From Dehalococcoidia bacterium (GTDB lineage Bacteria; Chloroflexota; Dehalococcoidia; SM23-28-2; WHTN01), in assembly GCA_009377715.1 (NCBI GenBank), contig WHTN01000008.1:15155-48502 (forward strand): a DNA stretch of 33,348 bases, read 5' to 3'. A program made the position numbers and the translations under genes. Within the stretch, counting starts at the first letter, position 1; each line of letters begins with the position of its first letter. The notes under the pieces were generated by a model. It saw nothing but the letters and a program-made list of their open reading frames with translations, was not told where the DNA came from and did no database searches. Shown here piece by piece: positions 1-8,751 of the stretch.

Positions 1-718
1 ACAATACGATGACGTTCCGCTTGGTCGTGAAGGAGTCGCCATGAGAAATGGCGTCTACGCCACTTTTATGCCCAAGCCGCTCTCCGACCAAAACGGTAGT
101 GGGATGCACATCAGCCAGTCGCTCTTCCGCGGCGAGGAGAACCTTTTTTACGATCCCGACGATAAGTACCGTCTTTCGGTCATCGCTAAGGCGTATCTGG
201 CAGGTCTGCTCCGTCACGCTCGTTCGATGACGCTCATCACCAACCAGTGGGTGAACTCGTACAAACGGCTCGTGCCTGGTTACGAAGCGCCGGTGTACAT
301 CTCCTGGGCAGCCCGCAGCCGTGCTGACCTCATCCGTATACCGGACTATCGTCCCGGTAAGGGCCAGGCGACGCGCATCGAATATCGTGGCCCCGATCCC
401 GCTTGTAACCCGTATCTCGCCTTCGCCGTTATGCTGGCTGCTGGCCTTGACGGCATCGAAAACGAGTACCCGCTGCCCGACCCACCGGAAGGCATCGTGT
501 CGCAGATGTCGGAGGAGGAACGGCAGGATCGCGGCATCAAGCACCTGCCCGGTAGCCTTTACGAGGCGATAGAAGTTATGGAACAGAGCGAGCTCTTGCG
601 ACGAACGCTTGGAGACCATCTTTTCGAGGCGCTGATCAAGAACAAGAAGATCGAATGGGAGGCCTTCCGCTCCCACGTCACAGACTTCGAAATCCAGCGC
701 TACTTATCAGTACTTTAG
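1..718 (+). CDS. glnA: Glutamine synthetase, type I, C-terminal part (5' truncated, one frameshift)
   Basis: This is the C-terminal catalytic part of glutamine synthetase, which makes glutamine from glutamate, ammonia and ATP in the cytoplasm. Visible family motifs are ATFMPKP, NGSGMH, an RSRADLIRIP arginine segment, and RIEYRGPDPACNPYLAF near the active site. The late segment (MSEEERQDRGIKHLPGSLYEA) lines up with the alpha-type enzymes of Bacillus-like bacteria, which lack the adenylylated tyrosine loop, so adenylylation control is unlikely. The first 35 bases read in another frame as NTMTFRLVVKE, and the rest reads VAMRNGVYATF. Adding one G near position 35 joins them, so the gene is probably intact and the break a sequence error. 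The ATG at 41 is internal and not the start. It converges with the next gene, with 5 bases between the stop codons. Confidence 0.93.
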   Translation, partial: QYDDVPLGREGVAMRNGVYATFMPKPLSDQNGSGMHISQSLFRGEENLFYDPDDKYRLSVIAKAYLAGLLRHARSMTLITNQWVNSYKRLVPGYEAPVYISWAARSRADLIRIPDYRPGKGQATRIEYRGPDPACNPYLAFAVMLAAGLDGIENEYPLPDPPEGIVSQMSEEERQDRGIKHLPGSLYEAIEVMEQSELLRRTLGDHLFEALIKNKKIEWEAFRSHVTDFEIQRYLSVL

Positions 719-723
719 GGATT

Positions 724-1098
724 TTAGTCGTCGTCGAATAAGCTCATCAGCAGCCCGACGACGGGAACGAGACGTTCGTTGACTGGGTCTGGAGCTACGC
801 TGAACGTCTCCATCGTCGTTGCCCCGAGGAGGGGCACACTACCTTCGTCGCCAAAGACGCAGAGGTTTCTGAGAACCTCATTACCGAGCCGAATAGGCAC
901 CTCAGTAGCATCTCGTTCGATTACGCGATTATCGGCTGTACGGAACTGACGTTTAATGGTTGGCCTGTGGCCTAATTGTTCGAGGACATCCCGAGGCACC
1001 CACGTCCAAGTAGCGCCGGTATCAACTAAGGCTGCTACTTCTTGAAAGCGCCCAGCCGTAGGATCGCCGATGCCTACAAGCGTATAGAAAGAGCTCAT
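724..1098 (-). CDS. Retropepsin-like aspartyl protease domain protein (copy 1)
   Basis: A protein of about 124 residues consisting of a single retroviral-type aspartyl protease fold (clan AA). The catalytic motif is ALVDTGATWTWVP near residue 26, and a late segment, VPLLGATTMETF, corresponds to the second half of the fold. There is no signal peptide or membrane helix. Family members act as dimers; the substrate is unknown. It lies 31 bases after nuoN on the same strand, so it is probably the last gene of the nuo transcript. The ATG at 1098 is preferred over the TTG at 1101 because AGGA lies about 8 bases upstream. A clear paralogue lies at 26976-27347 inside the ilv operon, with the same length, the same FGDEG..PLLGA block and a similar tail. 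The fold assignment is confident; the function is not known. Confidence 0.8.
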   Translation of the reverse strand: MSSFYTLVGIGDPTAGRFQEVAALVDTGATWTWVPRDVLEQLGHRPTIKRQFRTADNRVIERDATEVPIRLGNEVLRNLCVFGDEGSVPLLGATTMETFSVAPDPVNERLVPVVGLLMSLFDDD

Positions 1099-1132
1099 CA
1101 AGTATATCCTAGGTTATCGTAGCGCCGTCTGT

Positions 1133-2608
1133 CTATGGAGCAGGCGGCCCGCTGCTTACAGACGCGGCGCTCGTGCCGGCGAACAGCAGGTCGGTAGCGT
1201 TGGCGGTAGCGTCGAAGAAGGGTTGAGGATAGAGGCCCACAAAGAAGACGCCTGCCGTCAGCACTGCCAGCGCGGCGTATTCCAAAGGCACGATGGGGAA
1301 ACGAGTCGGCGCCTCGGGCTGGCCGAGGTACATCTCTTTAATGACCACGAGGTAATAGTAGAGGCTGACGAAGCTCATCAGCACCGCTACGCCGGCAAGC
1401 CAGAGCATATCCTGATTGGCAGCCGCCTGGAAAAGGATGAACTTCGTGACGAAGCCTGCGAACAGCGGCATACCAGCGAGCGAGAGCAGCGAAGCGCCAA
1501 GGCACATCGCCACGAACGGAGCTCGTTCAGCAAGCCCTGCGAAGTCGTCGATGTTCTCTTTGCCGGTCTGGTTGTAACAGATAATGATAGCCACGAACAC
1601 CGCCAGGTTGCTTATAACGTAGCCGGCGAGGTGCAGAAGCATAGCGCTCGCAGCATCGGGCGAAATGGCGGCGATGCCCATCATCAAGAACCCCACCTGG
1701 CCTATGCTGGAATATGCCAGCAGCCGCTTGATGTTGCGCTGCTGAATTGCCACCAGATTGCCGAAGACCATCGTCGTAGCGGCAAGGCCGGCAACGATCC
1801 AGCGCCATTCGTCGATAACAGGCATGAAACCTTCGGCAAACAGCTTCAGGAATAGCGCGAAGCCGGCAGACTTCGATATCGCCGAGATGAACGCTGTTAT
1901 TGGCAGAGGAGCTCCCTCGTACGCGTCGGGCGTCCACATATGGAAGGGAACGGCCGCGACTTTAAAGCCTAGTCCGCTGATTATAAGCACTAGGCCCAGC
2001 AGCATGGGGAAGCGTAAGTCGTCGTTGTTGCCGCTAAGCGCTTGCGCGATCTCCGAGAAGTTGGTTGTTCCAGTGACGCCGTAAATCAGGCTTATGCCGT
2101 AAAGCAAGATCGCCGAAGAGAACGCGCCTAGAAGCATGTATTTCAGACCGCCCTCGTTCGAACGAAGATCGAACTTTAGGAAAGAGGTAAGGACATAGAG
2201 GCTGAAGCTAAGCAGTTCGAGGCCGATATAAGCGGTTAGCAGCTCTTCGGCTGCCGCCATGTAGATACCACCGATGGTCGTCACCAGGATTAGAGCGTAG
2301 TATTCGCCGGCGTGGATCACCCGTTCCTGAACGAACCGCGCTGAGATCAAACAGGTGAAGAAGGCGATAAGACAGAAGAAGACGCGGAAGAAGGTCGCAT
2401 AGTTATCGATCTGGAGCAGCGCTCCGAATGGCTTGTCGTCGTTGATGTAAATAAGCGAGACCAAGGCAGCGACAAGAGCGCCGAGCGCCGCGAGATACGC
2501 CAGATAGTCTTTGCGCACGCGGCCGAAGAACAGATCGACGGAGATTACCATCGCCGCCCAACCGGCGAGGATGTATTCAGGCGCTAGCAGTGACCAATCA
2601 GGATTCAT
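1133..2608 (-). CDS. nuoN: NADH-quinone oxidoreductase subunit N
   Basis: An antiporter-like proton-pumping subunit of complex I, 491 residues, with hydrophobic membrane segments throughout. The key glutamate is in YIGLELLSFSLYVL, and the key lysine with the broken-helix region is in GFKVAAVPFHMWTPDAYEG. Both are expected of NuoN and of the related Mrp antiporters. Length matches the family (about 480-490). The start ATG overlaps the nuoM stop by one base (TAATG), implying translational coupling. The order L-M-N on one strand separates it from the paralogous nuoM and nuoL. It is the last complex I subunit gene of the operon. Confidence 0.96.
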   Translation of the reverse strand: MNPDWSLLAPEYILAGWAAMVISVDLFFGRVRKDYLAYLAALGALVAALVSLIYINDDKPFGALLQIDNYATFFRVFFCLIAFFTCLISARFVQERVIHAGEYYALILVTTIGGIYMAAAEELLTAYIGLELLSFSLYVLTSFLKFDLRSNEGGLKYMLLGAFSSAILLYGISLIYGVTGTTNFSEIAQALSGNNDDLRFPMLLGLVLIISGLGFKVAAVPFHMWTPDAYEGAPLPITAFISAISKSAGFALFLKLFAEGFMPVIDEWRWIVAGLAATTMVFGNLVAIQQRNIKRLLAYSSIGQVGFLMMGIAAISPDAASAMLLHLAGYVISNLAVFVAIIICYNQTGKENIDDFAGLAERAPFVAMCLGASLLSLAGMPLFAGFVTKFILFQAAANQDMLWLAGVAVLMSFVSLYYYLVVIKEMYLGQPEAPTRFPIVPLEYAALAVLTAGVFFVGLYPQPFFDATANATDLLFAGTSAASVSSGPPAP

Positions 2609-4113
2609 TAGCTTATCACCGGCAGATTAAGAACGCTTGGAGCGATACGGTCGAGGAACGGGTCGGGCCACATCCCCATAACCAAGATCGCGGCTACTAG
2701 CATGCCGCCCCCGACCATCTCGAACGTGTTCATCTCTTTTAGGTCGGACCATCTAGTGTTGAACGGCCCGAAGAAGGCCATCGCCAGCATGCGCAAAATG
2801 TAGGCGGCTGTTACAGCCGCAGCGGCTATGCCGAGCGCGCCGAAGAGCGGATACGTACGGAAGGTGCCGACGAAGATGTGAAATTCGGCGACGAAGCCCG
2901 CCAGCCCCGGCAGCCCGAGCGACGATAAGCCCGCTATTGTGAAGAAAGCGGCGAAGCGTGGCATCTTCTGGAACAGTCCCTCGAACAGTCGCATATCGCG
3001 CAAGTGGGCTTGGTCGTATATGGCGCCCACCATGGAGAACATGAGGGCGGTCATCACACCGTGGGCGAACATCTGCAACACCGCGCCGTTGATACCGACG
3101 TTGTTGAGGGTCGCGAGGCCCATCAAAACGTACCCCATATGGCTGACACTGGAGTAGCCGATCATGTACTTGAAGTCACGCTGAGCCATTGCGGAGAAAG
3201 CGCCGTAGAGCGCGCCCGTAGTGCCGAGGACCATTAGGGCCGGCGCCCAGAACTCCGCCCCCTCCGGCATCAGGGTCATGCCGACTCGGAGTATCCCGAA
3301 AGCGCCTAACTTCATCAGAACGCCGGCGTGGACCATGCTGACGGCAGTTGGCGCGGCGACGTGGCCGTCCGGTGACCAGGTGTGGAACGGCCACATGCCG
3401 GCCAGAACGCCGAAACCAAGCATGTACATCGGAAAGAAAACACGCTGGAAGTCTTCCGAGTAAGTGACCTGTTCCAGGGCTTGCAGATCGAACGTTCCAA
3501 GCCCTGCTTCGACAAACGTGGCAAAAATGGCGATGAACACCAGCACGCTGCCGGCAACCAGAAAGAGCATAAGCTTCATGGCGCCGTACTCTTTAGTACG
3601 GGTGAAGGTGCCGAAGTCCGTGCTTGCCCCCCATATGGCGATGAGCGGGTACATCGGGATGACCGCTACTTCGTAGAAGAAGAAGAAGAAAAAGAGGTCC
3701 TGTGCCACGAACACGCCGAACACGCCGCTTACCATGAGGAAGTACATGATGAAGAAGTCTTTATTGCGGTAATCGATCTTCCAGGAGATAAGCGTGCCTG
3801 CAAGCAGCACTATGCCCGTCAGAAGCACAAGCGGCGCGCCGATGCCGTCCATCGCAAGATGGAGCGTAATGCCGTTTTCGCCCAGGAAAGCGACGTTCGA
3901 CAGCCAGTGCCAGCGCATGTCGAACTGATAGCCGCTCTTCTCGTAGTCGTACATTATGAACAGGATGAGTGAGAGCACGCAGACCGGAAGGGCGGCTGCC
4001 GTTGCTATCCAGCGGATGTATTCCTTGTAACGCGGCGATGGGACGGCCATCATTATGAGCCCTGCTAGTGTAGGCAGAACGACTACAATGAAAAGGATAG
4101 GATTACCGTCCAT
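2608..4113 (-). CDS. nuoM: NADH-quinone oxidoreductase subunit M
   Basis: An antiporter-like membrane subunit of complex I, 501 residues, thought to form one of the proton channels. FYEVAVIPMYPLIAIWG holds the conserved glutamate, and GMWPFHTWSPDGHVAAPT is the family signature around the discontinuous helix. MIGYSSVSHMGYVLMG is another conserved stretch. It begins with ATG one base after the nuoL stop and overlaps nuoN by one base, so L, M and N are tightly coupled. Nothing appears truncated or unusual. Confidence 0.96.
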   Translation of the reverse strand: MDGNPILFIVVVLPTLAGLIMMAVPSPRYKEYIRWIATAAALPVCVLSLILFIMYDYEKSGYQFDMRWHWLSNVAFLGENGITLHLAMDGIGAPLVLLTGIVLLAGTLISWKIDYRNKDFFIMYFLMVSGVFGVFVAQDLFFFFFFYEVAVIPMYPLIAIWGASTDFGTFTRTKEYGAMKLMLFLVAGSVLVFIAIFATFVEAGLGTFDLQALEQVTYSEDFQRVFFPMYMLGFGVLAGMWPFHTWSPDGHVAAPTAVSMVHAGVLMKLGAFGILRVGMTLMPEGAEFWAPALMVLGTTGALYGAFSAMAQRDFKYMIGYSSVSHMGYVLMGLATLNNVGINGAVLQMFAHGVMTALMFSMVGAIYDQAHLRDMRLFEGLFQKMPRFAAFFTIAGLSSLGLPGLAGFVAEFHIFVGTFRTYPLFGALGIAAAAVTAAYILRMLAMAFFGPFNTRWSDLKEMNTFEMVGGGMLVAAILVMGMWPDPFLDRIAPSVLNLPVIS

Positions 4114-4114
4114 A

Positions 4115-6022
4115 CTAAAATTCCACAGCGAAAGCGATAACTGCGAGCATAATTACTCCAAAAGCTATAGCGAAAGCATAGTTGGGTAGCTGACCGGTTT
4201 GGACAAACTTCGCTCTATACCCGGCGAGCCGTGTGATCATAGCAGAGCCATCTACGCCGGTATCGTTGACGACGTTGCGGTCGAACCAGGCGAGGATGCC
4301 GGAAAGCACAAAGACCACCCGGTCGAGGAAGACCTGATAGATTTCGTCCATATAGAACTTGTTCTTGACCAGCTTGTACGCCCAAGGGAATTGCTGAGCC
4401 ACGGCGTGCGCTCTCTCACCTGTGCCGCCCCAGAAGTAGGGAACGGCTGCCAGGCCCGCGATCACTGCGATTAGCGAGCCGATGCCGATGATCCAATCGA
4501 AGTGGAACACCTCCGGCTCTTCAAAGTAGACGAACTCGCCGAAACCGCCGTCGAAGCCTAGCGCTTCGCCGACGCCGCTGAAAACGATGAAACCCGAGAC
4601 AAGGGTCAGCGCCGTCAGGACTACTAGAGGCATAGTCATTACAGGCGGCGACTCGTGAGCACGGTCGTGAACGTGATGGTCGCGCGGCTCGCCGAGGAAG
4701 GCCAGATAGAAGATGCGGCCCATATAAATCGCCGTAATGAAGACGCTAAACGATGCGAGGGCGAGCAGGATAATGTTTTGTTCGTGTTCCAGGGCCACGA
4801 GGATCTCATCCTTGGCCCAGTAGCCCGATAGCGGCGCAAGGCCGGCCATAGCCAGAGCTCCGATAGCGAACGTCCAACCGGTGATCGGCATCTTCTTGAT
4901 TAGGCCGCCCAACTTAGAGACTTCCTGCTCTTCTGTGGCGTGGATCACTGAACCGGAGGCCATGAACAAGAGCGCCTTGAAGAAACCGTGGGTCAGCAGG
5001 TACAGCATCGCCGCCGTGACCGATAGTGATCCCAGGGCGATAAACATTAGTCCCAAAGAGTTGATCGTGGAGTACGCGACCACGCGCTTGATGTCCGTCT
5101 GCACTAGGCCGATAGCGGCTGAGATGAACACGGTTATGAAGCCGAGGGCTGTCACTACGTCGAGCGCTATGGGGTCTGCCGCTGCGAATACCGGCATCAT
5201 CCGCGATACGAGATAAACACCCGCGACGACCATCGTCGCGGCGTGGATGAGCGCCGAGACGGGGGTTGGGCCTTCCATGGCGTCGGGCAGCCAGACGTGC
5301 AGCGGGAACTGCGCCGACTTGCCAGCCGCGCCGGCGAAGAGCAGCAACGTCGCCAAGGTCAGGTATGTGCCGTCGCCGAGCAGGCCTTCGCCGTGTTCTG
5401 CGGCCTCGATGATTTCGCTGATATCGAAGGTGCCGGTGGCGCGCCAGAACAGAATGATGCCGATGAGCAGGCCGACGTCGCCGATCCTGGTGGTGATGAA
5501 CGCCTTCTTGGCCGCCTCAGCTGCCGAGCGGCGCTCGTGCCAGAAGCCGATTAGCAAGAAGGAGCAGATGCCGACGCCCTCCCAGGCGGCATAAAGTAAT
5601 AGCAGGTTGTCGGCTAGCACCAGCGTCAGCATAGAGGTGATAAAGAGCATAAGGACGGTGAAGAACCAGCCGTAGCGCGGGTCGCCGCGCATGTAGCCGG
5701 TCGAGTAGAGGACGATGAGGCTGCCGACGAACGTCACGACCGCTAGCATCACGATCGTGATCTCGTCCACTTCGAAGCCGAGCCTTATCTCCAGGCCCTC
5801 GAAGCTTACCCAGTCCCAGCCTTTGCCTATCGGCAACGACTCTCTGGGAACGTCAAGCAAGTCGGTCAGGATAAAGAGGAAGACGACGAAAGTCGCCACG
5901 CCAGCGCCGACGGCAAGGAAATCTCCACCGCGCGGCAGATACTTGCCGAAGAGTAAGAGGAAAGCGAATGTCCCGCCGGTGATCGCGGGCAGCAACCACG
6001 CCTGTTCCATGCCCAATTCCAC
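4115..6022 (-). CDS. nuoL: NADH-quinone oxidoreductase subunit L
   Basis: The largest antiporter-like subunit of complex I, 635 residues, at the distal end of the membrane arm, with a C-terminal extension that in the family forms the long lateral helix. The conserved glutamate is in YAAWEGVGICSFLLIGF and the lysine in GKSAQFPLHVWLPDAM. A GTG start at 6022 is chosen because a strong ribosome site GGAGGTGA lies six bases before it; the ATG at 6010 is further away. A 76-base gap with a small hairpin separates it from nuoK, while nuoM follows after one base. Confidence 0.96.
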   Translation of the reverse strand: MELGMEQAWLLPAITGGTFAFLLLFGKYLPRGGDFLAVGAGVATFVVFLFILTDLLDVPRESLPIGKGWDWVSFEGLEIRLGFEVDEITIVMLAVVTFVGSLIVLYSTGYMRGDPRYGWFFTVLMLFITSMLTLVLADNLLLLYAAWEGVGICSFLLIGFWHERRSAAEAAKKAFITTRIGDVGLLIGIILFWRATGTFDISEIIEAAEHGEGLLGDGTYLTLATLLLFAGAAGKSAQFPLHVWLPDAMEGPTPVSALIHAATMVVAGVYLVSRMMPVFAAADPIALDVVTALGFITVFISAAIGLVQTDIKRVVAYSTINSLGLMFIALGSLSVTAAMLYLLTHGFFKALLFMASGSVIHATEEQEVSKLGGLIKKMPITGWTFAIGALAMAGLAPLSGYWAKDEILVALEHEQNIILLALASFSVFITAIYMGRIFYLAFLGEPRDHHVHDRAHESPPVMTMPLVVLTALTLVSGFIVFSGVGEALGFDGGFGEFVYFEEPEVFHFDWIIGIGSLIAVIAGLAAVPYFWGGTGERAHAVAQQFPWAYKLVKNKFYMDEIYQVFLDRVVFVLSGILAWFDRNVVNDTGVDGSAMITRLAGYRAKFVQTGQLPNYAFAIAFGVIMLAVIAFAVEF

Positions 6023-6047
6023 TATCCCTCACCTCCGGGGTTATTGG

Positions 6048-6074
6048 AGCAGGTGGGCCCTCTCTCTACCTGCT
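6048..6074. repeat. Short inverted repeat between nuoK and nuoL
   Basis: AGCAGGT (6048-6054) pairs with ACCTGCT (6068-6074) around a 13-base pyrimidine-rich loop. No T-run follows on the transcribed (minus) strand, so it is not a convincing terminator and may instead stabilise or process the nuo mRNA. The 11 bases at 6065-6075 (TCTACCTGCTT) recur exactly at 33030-33040 inside a larger inverted repeat, and both sit in similar purine/pyrimidine-biased sequence, hinting at a shared dispersed repeat. Confidence 0.5.
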
Positions 6075-6098
6075 TTCTTCTTCCCTTTTCCATCCTCA

Positions 6099-6407
6099 TT
6101 ACCATTTCATGATGTTGACTTCGTCGACATTGGCGGTTGCGCGGTTGCGAAATATCCGTAGCACTATTGCCAGCGCTAGCCCCACTTCGGCTGCCGCGAT
6201 GGTGATGATGAAGATCGCGAATATGAGACCAACGAATGCTTCTGGATCGAAGTAGACCGCGAAGGCGATCATGTTGATGTTCACCGCCTGCAGCATTAAC
6301 TCCACCGACATCAAGATTAAAACGGCGTGACGCCTTGCTAGCACGCCGTAAATACCCAGCGAGAAGAGGACACCGCTCAAAACAAGAAAGTGTTGGAGTG
6401 GGATCAT
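6099..6407 (-). CDS. nuoK: NADH-quinone oxidoreductase subunit K
   Basis: A small membrane subunit of complex I, 102 residues with three membrane helices, typical for NuoK. The two buried glutamates expected in proton transfer are visible in MSVELMLQAVNIN and AAAEVGLALAI. The start at 6407 overlaps the nuoJ stop as ATGA; the longer open frame upstream is only the shadow of nuoJ. The gene follows nuoJ and precedes nuoL, the standard order. Confidence 0.95.
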   Translation of the reverse strand: MIPLQHFLVLSGVLFSLGIYGVLARRHAVLILMSVELMLQAVNINMIAFAVYFDPEAFVGLIFAIFIITIAAAEVGLALAIVLRIFRNRATANVDEVNIMKW

Positions 6408-6901
6408 TCGCCTTCCTCCCGGCCGGCTAGCACTATAGCGCCGATCAGAGCAACCACCAGCACCAGCGAAGCGACCTCGAACGGAACGGACCACTGTCGG
6501 AACAGCGAATCGCCGAGTGTGCGCAGAGGTATCACCGTTGGATTCTCTGTATCGCCGGGCCACTGAGAAGATACAGCGGCGATAGTCGATACCGCCATAA
6601 AGACGGAAGCGACAGCAGCCGCGAGCGGCCACTGAGGCCCATTCATCGCTCGGGGCATGTCACGGACGCGAGTGAGCATCATGGCGAAGAGGATGATAAT
6701 AGTCACGGCGCCGCCGTACACCAGTATCTGCACTAGCGCCAGGAATTCTGCGGACAACAGGATGAAGATGCCTGCAACAGACATCAGCGAGAGGATCAGG
6801 GCCAGAGCCGAATAGACTACGTTGCGGGAGAGAACGACCCCCACGCCGCCTAACCCTGCGCCCGTCGCGAGAACATAGAAGATGACTTCTTCGATGGTCA
6901 T
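6404..6901 (-). CDS. nuoJ: NADH-quinone oxidoreductase subunit J
   Basis: A membrane subunit of complex I, 165 residues, about five hydrophobic helices. The early stretch SRNVVYSALALILSL and the following VQILVYGGAVTIIILFAMML are typical of NuoJ, including the region of the pi-bulge helix. It starts with ATG after a gap of 189 bases from nuoI, in which a terminator-like hairpin is found, so nuoJKLMN may be partly uncoupled from nuoABCDHI. Its stop overlaps the nuoK start (ATGA). The ribosome site is weak (GGCGG, rather distant). Confidence 0.94.
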   Translation of the reverse strand: MTIEEVIFYVLATGAGLGGVGVVLSRNVVYSALALILSLMSVAGIFILLSAEFLALVQILVYGGAVTIIILFAMMLTRVRDMPRAMNGPQWPLAAAVASVFMAVSTIAAVSSQWPGDTENPTVIPLRTLGDSLFRQWSVPFEVASLVLVVALIGAIVLAGREEGE

Positions 6902-6990
6902 CAGTTTAAAACGCCGCCAAAAAGTCTACAGCCTCAAATGGTTAAGGTCTATACTTCTTTTCGCTTTTTAAGAAGCGTTTCTCTCGGCCC

Positions 6991-7017
6991 AAAATGAAGG
7001 GCTGGATCTGCCAGCCC
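6991..7017 (-). terminator. Terminator-like hairpin after nuoI
   Basis: Read on the minus strand, GGGCTGG (7017-7011) and CCAGCCC (7005-6999) form a seven-pair GC-rich stem with a five-base loop, followed by TTCATTTT. It lies about 75 bases beyond the nuoI stop and about 90 bases before nuoJ. The tail is only partly T-rich, so termination would be partial at best. The rest of the 189-base gap shows no gene and no strong promoter that I can defend. Confidence 0.5.
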
Positions 7018-7090
7018 CCTCCAAAACTCCACCCTGCACTCCAAGGACAATCGTTACGTAGCTTCCTCTATTAAACATCCTGTGGGCCGA

Positions 7091-7633
7091 CTACTCTGCC
7101 TCTGCTGTGGCCTTTTCGCCGGTTTCTCCATGTGTCTCAGCCGCCCAACCGTGATGCGCTATGCCCATCGGCGCTTTGAAGGGGTCGGGCAAACGTCCGG
7201 TCGTCGATGGCTTTAGCAAGTCTTCGAGGTCGAAGACCAGATCGCGGCGGTCGAAACGCGAGACCTCGCGACCTGCCCAGGTGTTGTTCATGACGATCGC
7301 CTCGAAGTTGCACACTTCGACGCAGATGTTGCATTGCATACAGCGCGCGTAGTCGATGTAGAACCTATCGACGATCTTGCGTCGTTTGCTATCGCCTTCT
7401 TTGAACTTTGGGTTGTCTTGCATCGTTACCGACATGCAGGACGTTGGGCAGTAGCGGGCGCAGACCTGGCAGCCTGTGCAGAACGGCTCGTCAATATCGA
7501 AGTCCCAGAGAAGGGTCGGAAAGCCGCGGCTGCGCTTCGGCAGGTCCTTATGTTCGTCAGGATACTGGACCGTCACCGGCTTACGAGTCATCGTCGACAT
7601 AGTAACTTTCATTGCTTTGAGAAGACCTAGCAT
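7091..7633 (-). CDS. nuoI: NADH-quinone oxidoreductase subunit I (two 4Fe-4S clusters)
   Basis: The ferredoxin-like subunit that carries electrons towards NuoB, 180 residues. The first cluster motif is CTGCQVCARYCP (Cys 52, 55, 58, 62). The second is CMQCNICVEVC (Cys 98, 101, 104, 108) and is followed by Asn where most such motifs have Pro. The start at 7633 shares one base with the nuoH stop (TAATG); the longer open frame upstream only shadows nuoH. The C-terminal tail after about residue 130 is long and ends in an acidic, Ala-rich stretch. It ends the first block of the operon, before a terminator-like hairpin. Confidence 0.95.
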   Translation of the reverse strand: MLGLLKAMKVTMSTMTRKPVTVQYPDEHKDLPKRSRGFPTLLWDFDIDEPFCTGCQVCARYCPTSCMSVTMQDNPKFKEGDSKRRKIVDRFYIDYARCMQCNICVEVCNFEAIVMNNTWAGREVSRFDRRDLVFDLEDLLKPSTTGRLPDPFKAPMGIAHHGWAAETHGETGEKATAEAE

Positions 7634-8751
7634 TAGCCCACAGGCTCCTTTCTGGTCATAACGGTCGTAAATCTTTGCGGGTACGGCTCTTGCATCCTCT
7701 GGACACTGGCGTAGATGAAGTAGAGAGCTAGCGCTGTAGCCCCACCGGAGCTCAGCAGCAGGACGATATCCGGCCAGTTGTAGACCTTGACCAGTCCATT
7801 GATAACGATCTGCAGAAACGACAACGGCAAGAGTACCTGCCACGAGAACGACATCAACTGGTCGATCCTTAGCCGTGGGAAAGTGGCCCTGGCCCAGAAG
7901 AAGAGCATTATCATGAACGACGTCTTGAGTACTATCCAGACGAGCTGCAAACCTATACCAGCTTCGTTGCCCAGCGGCCAGTTCCAGCCGCCCAAGAATA
8001 CCAGGGATGCAAGTACGGATAGGATCAATAGGGTGGTGTATTCGGCGAGGAAGAACATACCCCAGCGGATACCGCTATACTCGATGAAGGGCCCGCCGAC
8101 GACTTCTGTCTCCGCGACCGGGATGTCGAATGGATTGCGATAAAGTTCTGCCAGGGCCGCGATGAAGAAGATTAGGAACCCGAGTGGCTGCCAGACGATA
8201 TAAGGCACGCGTCCCTGGCCGTTGACTATGTCGATCAAGTCCATAGACTCCGCGATCATCACCGCGCCGAGCATCGCCAGGATCAGCGGTACCTCGTAGC
8301 TGATGAGCTGCGCCGCGGCGCGCACGCCGCCGAGTAGGGCATAGCGGTTGTCCGAGCCCCAACCGGCCATCACGACGCCGACAACGGAAACGCCGGACAC
8401 GGCGAGAATGTAGAAAAGCCCTAGCTCGAAGTTTCGTACGAACCAGTCGGCCGTGAACGGCAGAGATACGAACGTCAAAAACGACGGTATGAACACAACG
8501 TACGGAGCCAGCTCGAAGACCCATCGGTCGGCTGTATGGGGGCGCAGGTCTTCTTTGCTGACGAGCTTGATCGCATCGGCAATGGATTGTAGCGTACCGT
8601 AAGGCCCCACGCGCATCGGGCCGAGCCGCATCTGGATCCGGCCGATGAATTTACGTTCAAGATAGATCAACGTGAGCGACGAAAACGTCATCAACGCTAC
8701 CGCGGCCAGCAACCTTATTAAAGCGTCCAGCCAGGGATTATCGGCGATCAA
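7633..8751 (-). CDS. nuoH: NADH-quinone oxidoreductase subunit H
   Basis: The membrane subunit that joins the peripheral arm and helps form the quinone chamber, 372 residues. ERKFIGRIQMRLGP is the typical N-terminal cytoplasmic loop, and PVAETEVVGGPFIEYSG is the acidic loop motif near the quinone site. It starts with TTG, whose first four bases TTGA overlap the nuoD stop; GAGGT six bases upstream supports this start. It shares one base with nuoI. Length and topology are ordinary. Confidence 0.95.
   Translation of the reverse strand: MIADNPWLDALIRLLAAVALMTFSSLTLIYLERKFIGRIQMRLGPMRVGPYGTLQSIADAIKLVSKEDLRPHTADRWVFELAPYVVFIPSFLTFVSLPFTADWFVRNFELGLFYILAVSGVSVVGVVMAGWGSDNRYALLGGVRAAAQLISYEVPLILAMLGAVMIAESMDLIDIVNGQGRVPYIVWQPLGFLIFFIAALAELYRNPFDIPVAETEVVGGPFIEYSGIRWGMFFLAEYTTLLILSVLASLVFLGGWNWPLGNEAGIGLQLVWIVLKTSFMIMLFFWARATFPRLRIDQLMSFSWQVLLPLSFLQIVINGLVKVYNWPDIVLLLSSGGATALALYFIYASVQRMQEPYPQRFTTVMTRKEPVG

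Noticed and set aside
7091-7843. A longer NuoI of 250 residues
   Set aside because: The extra 70 residues overlap nuoH; ATG 7633 is coupled to the nuoH stop and gives a normal NuoI.
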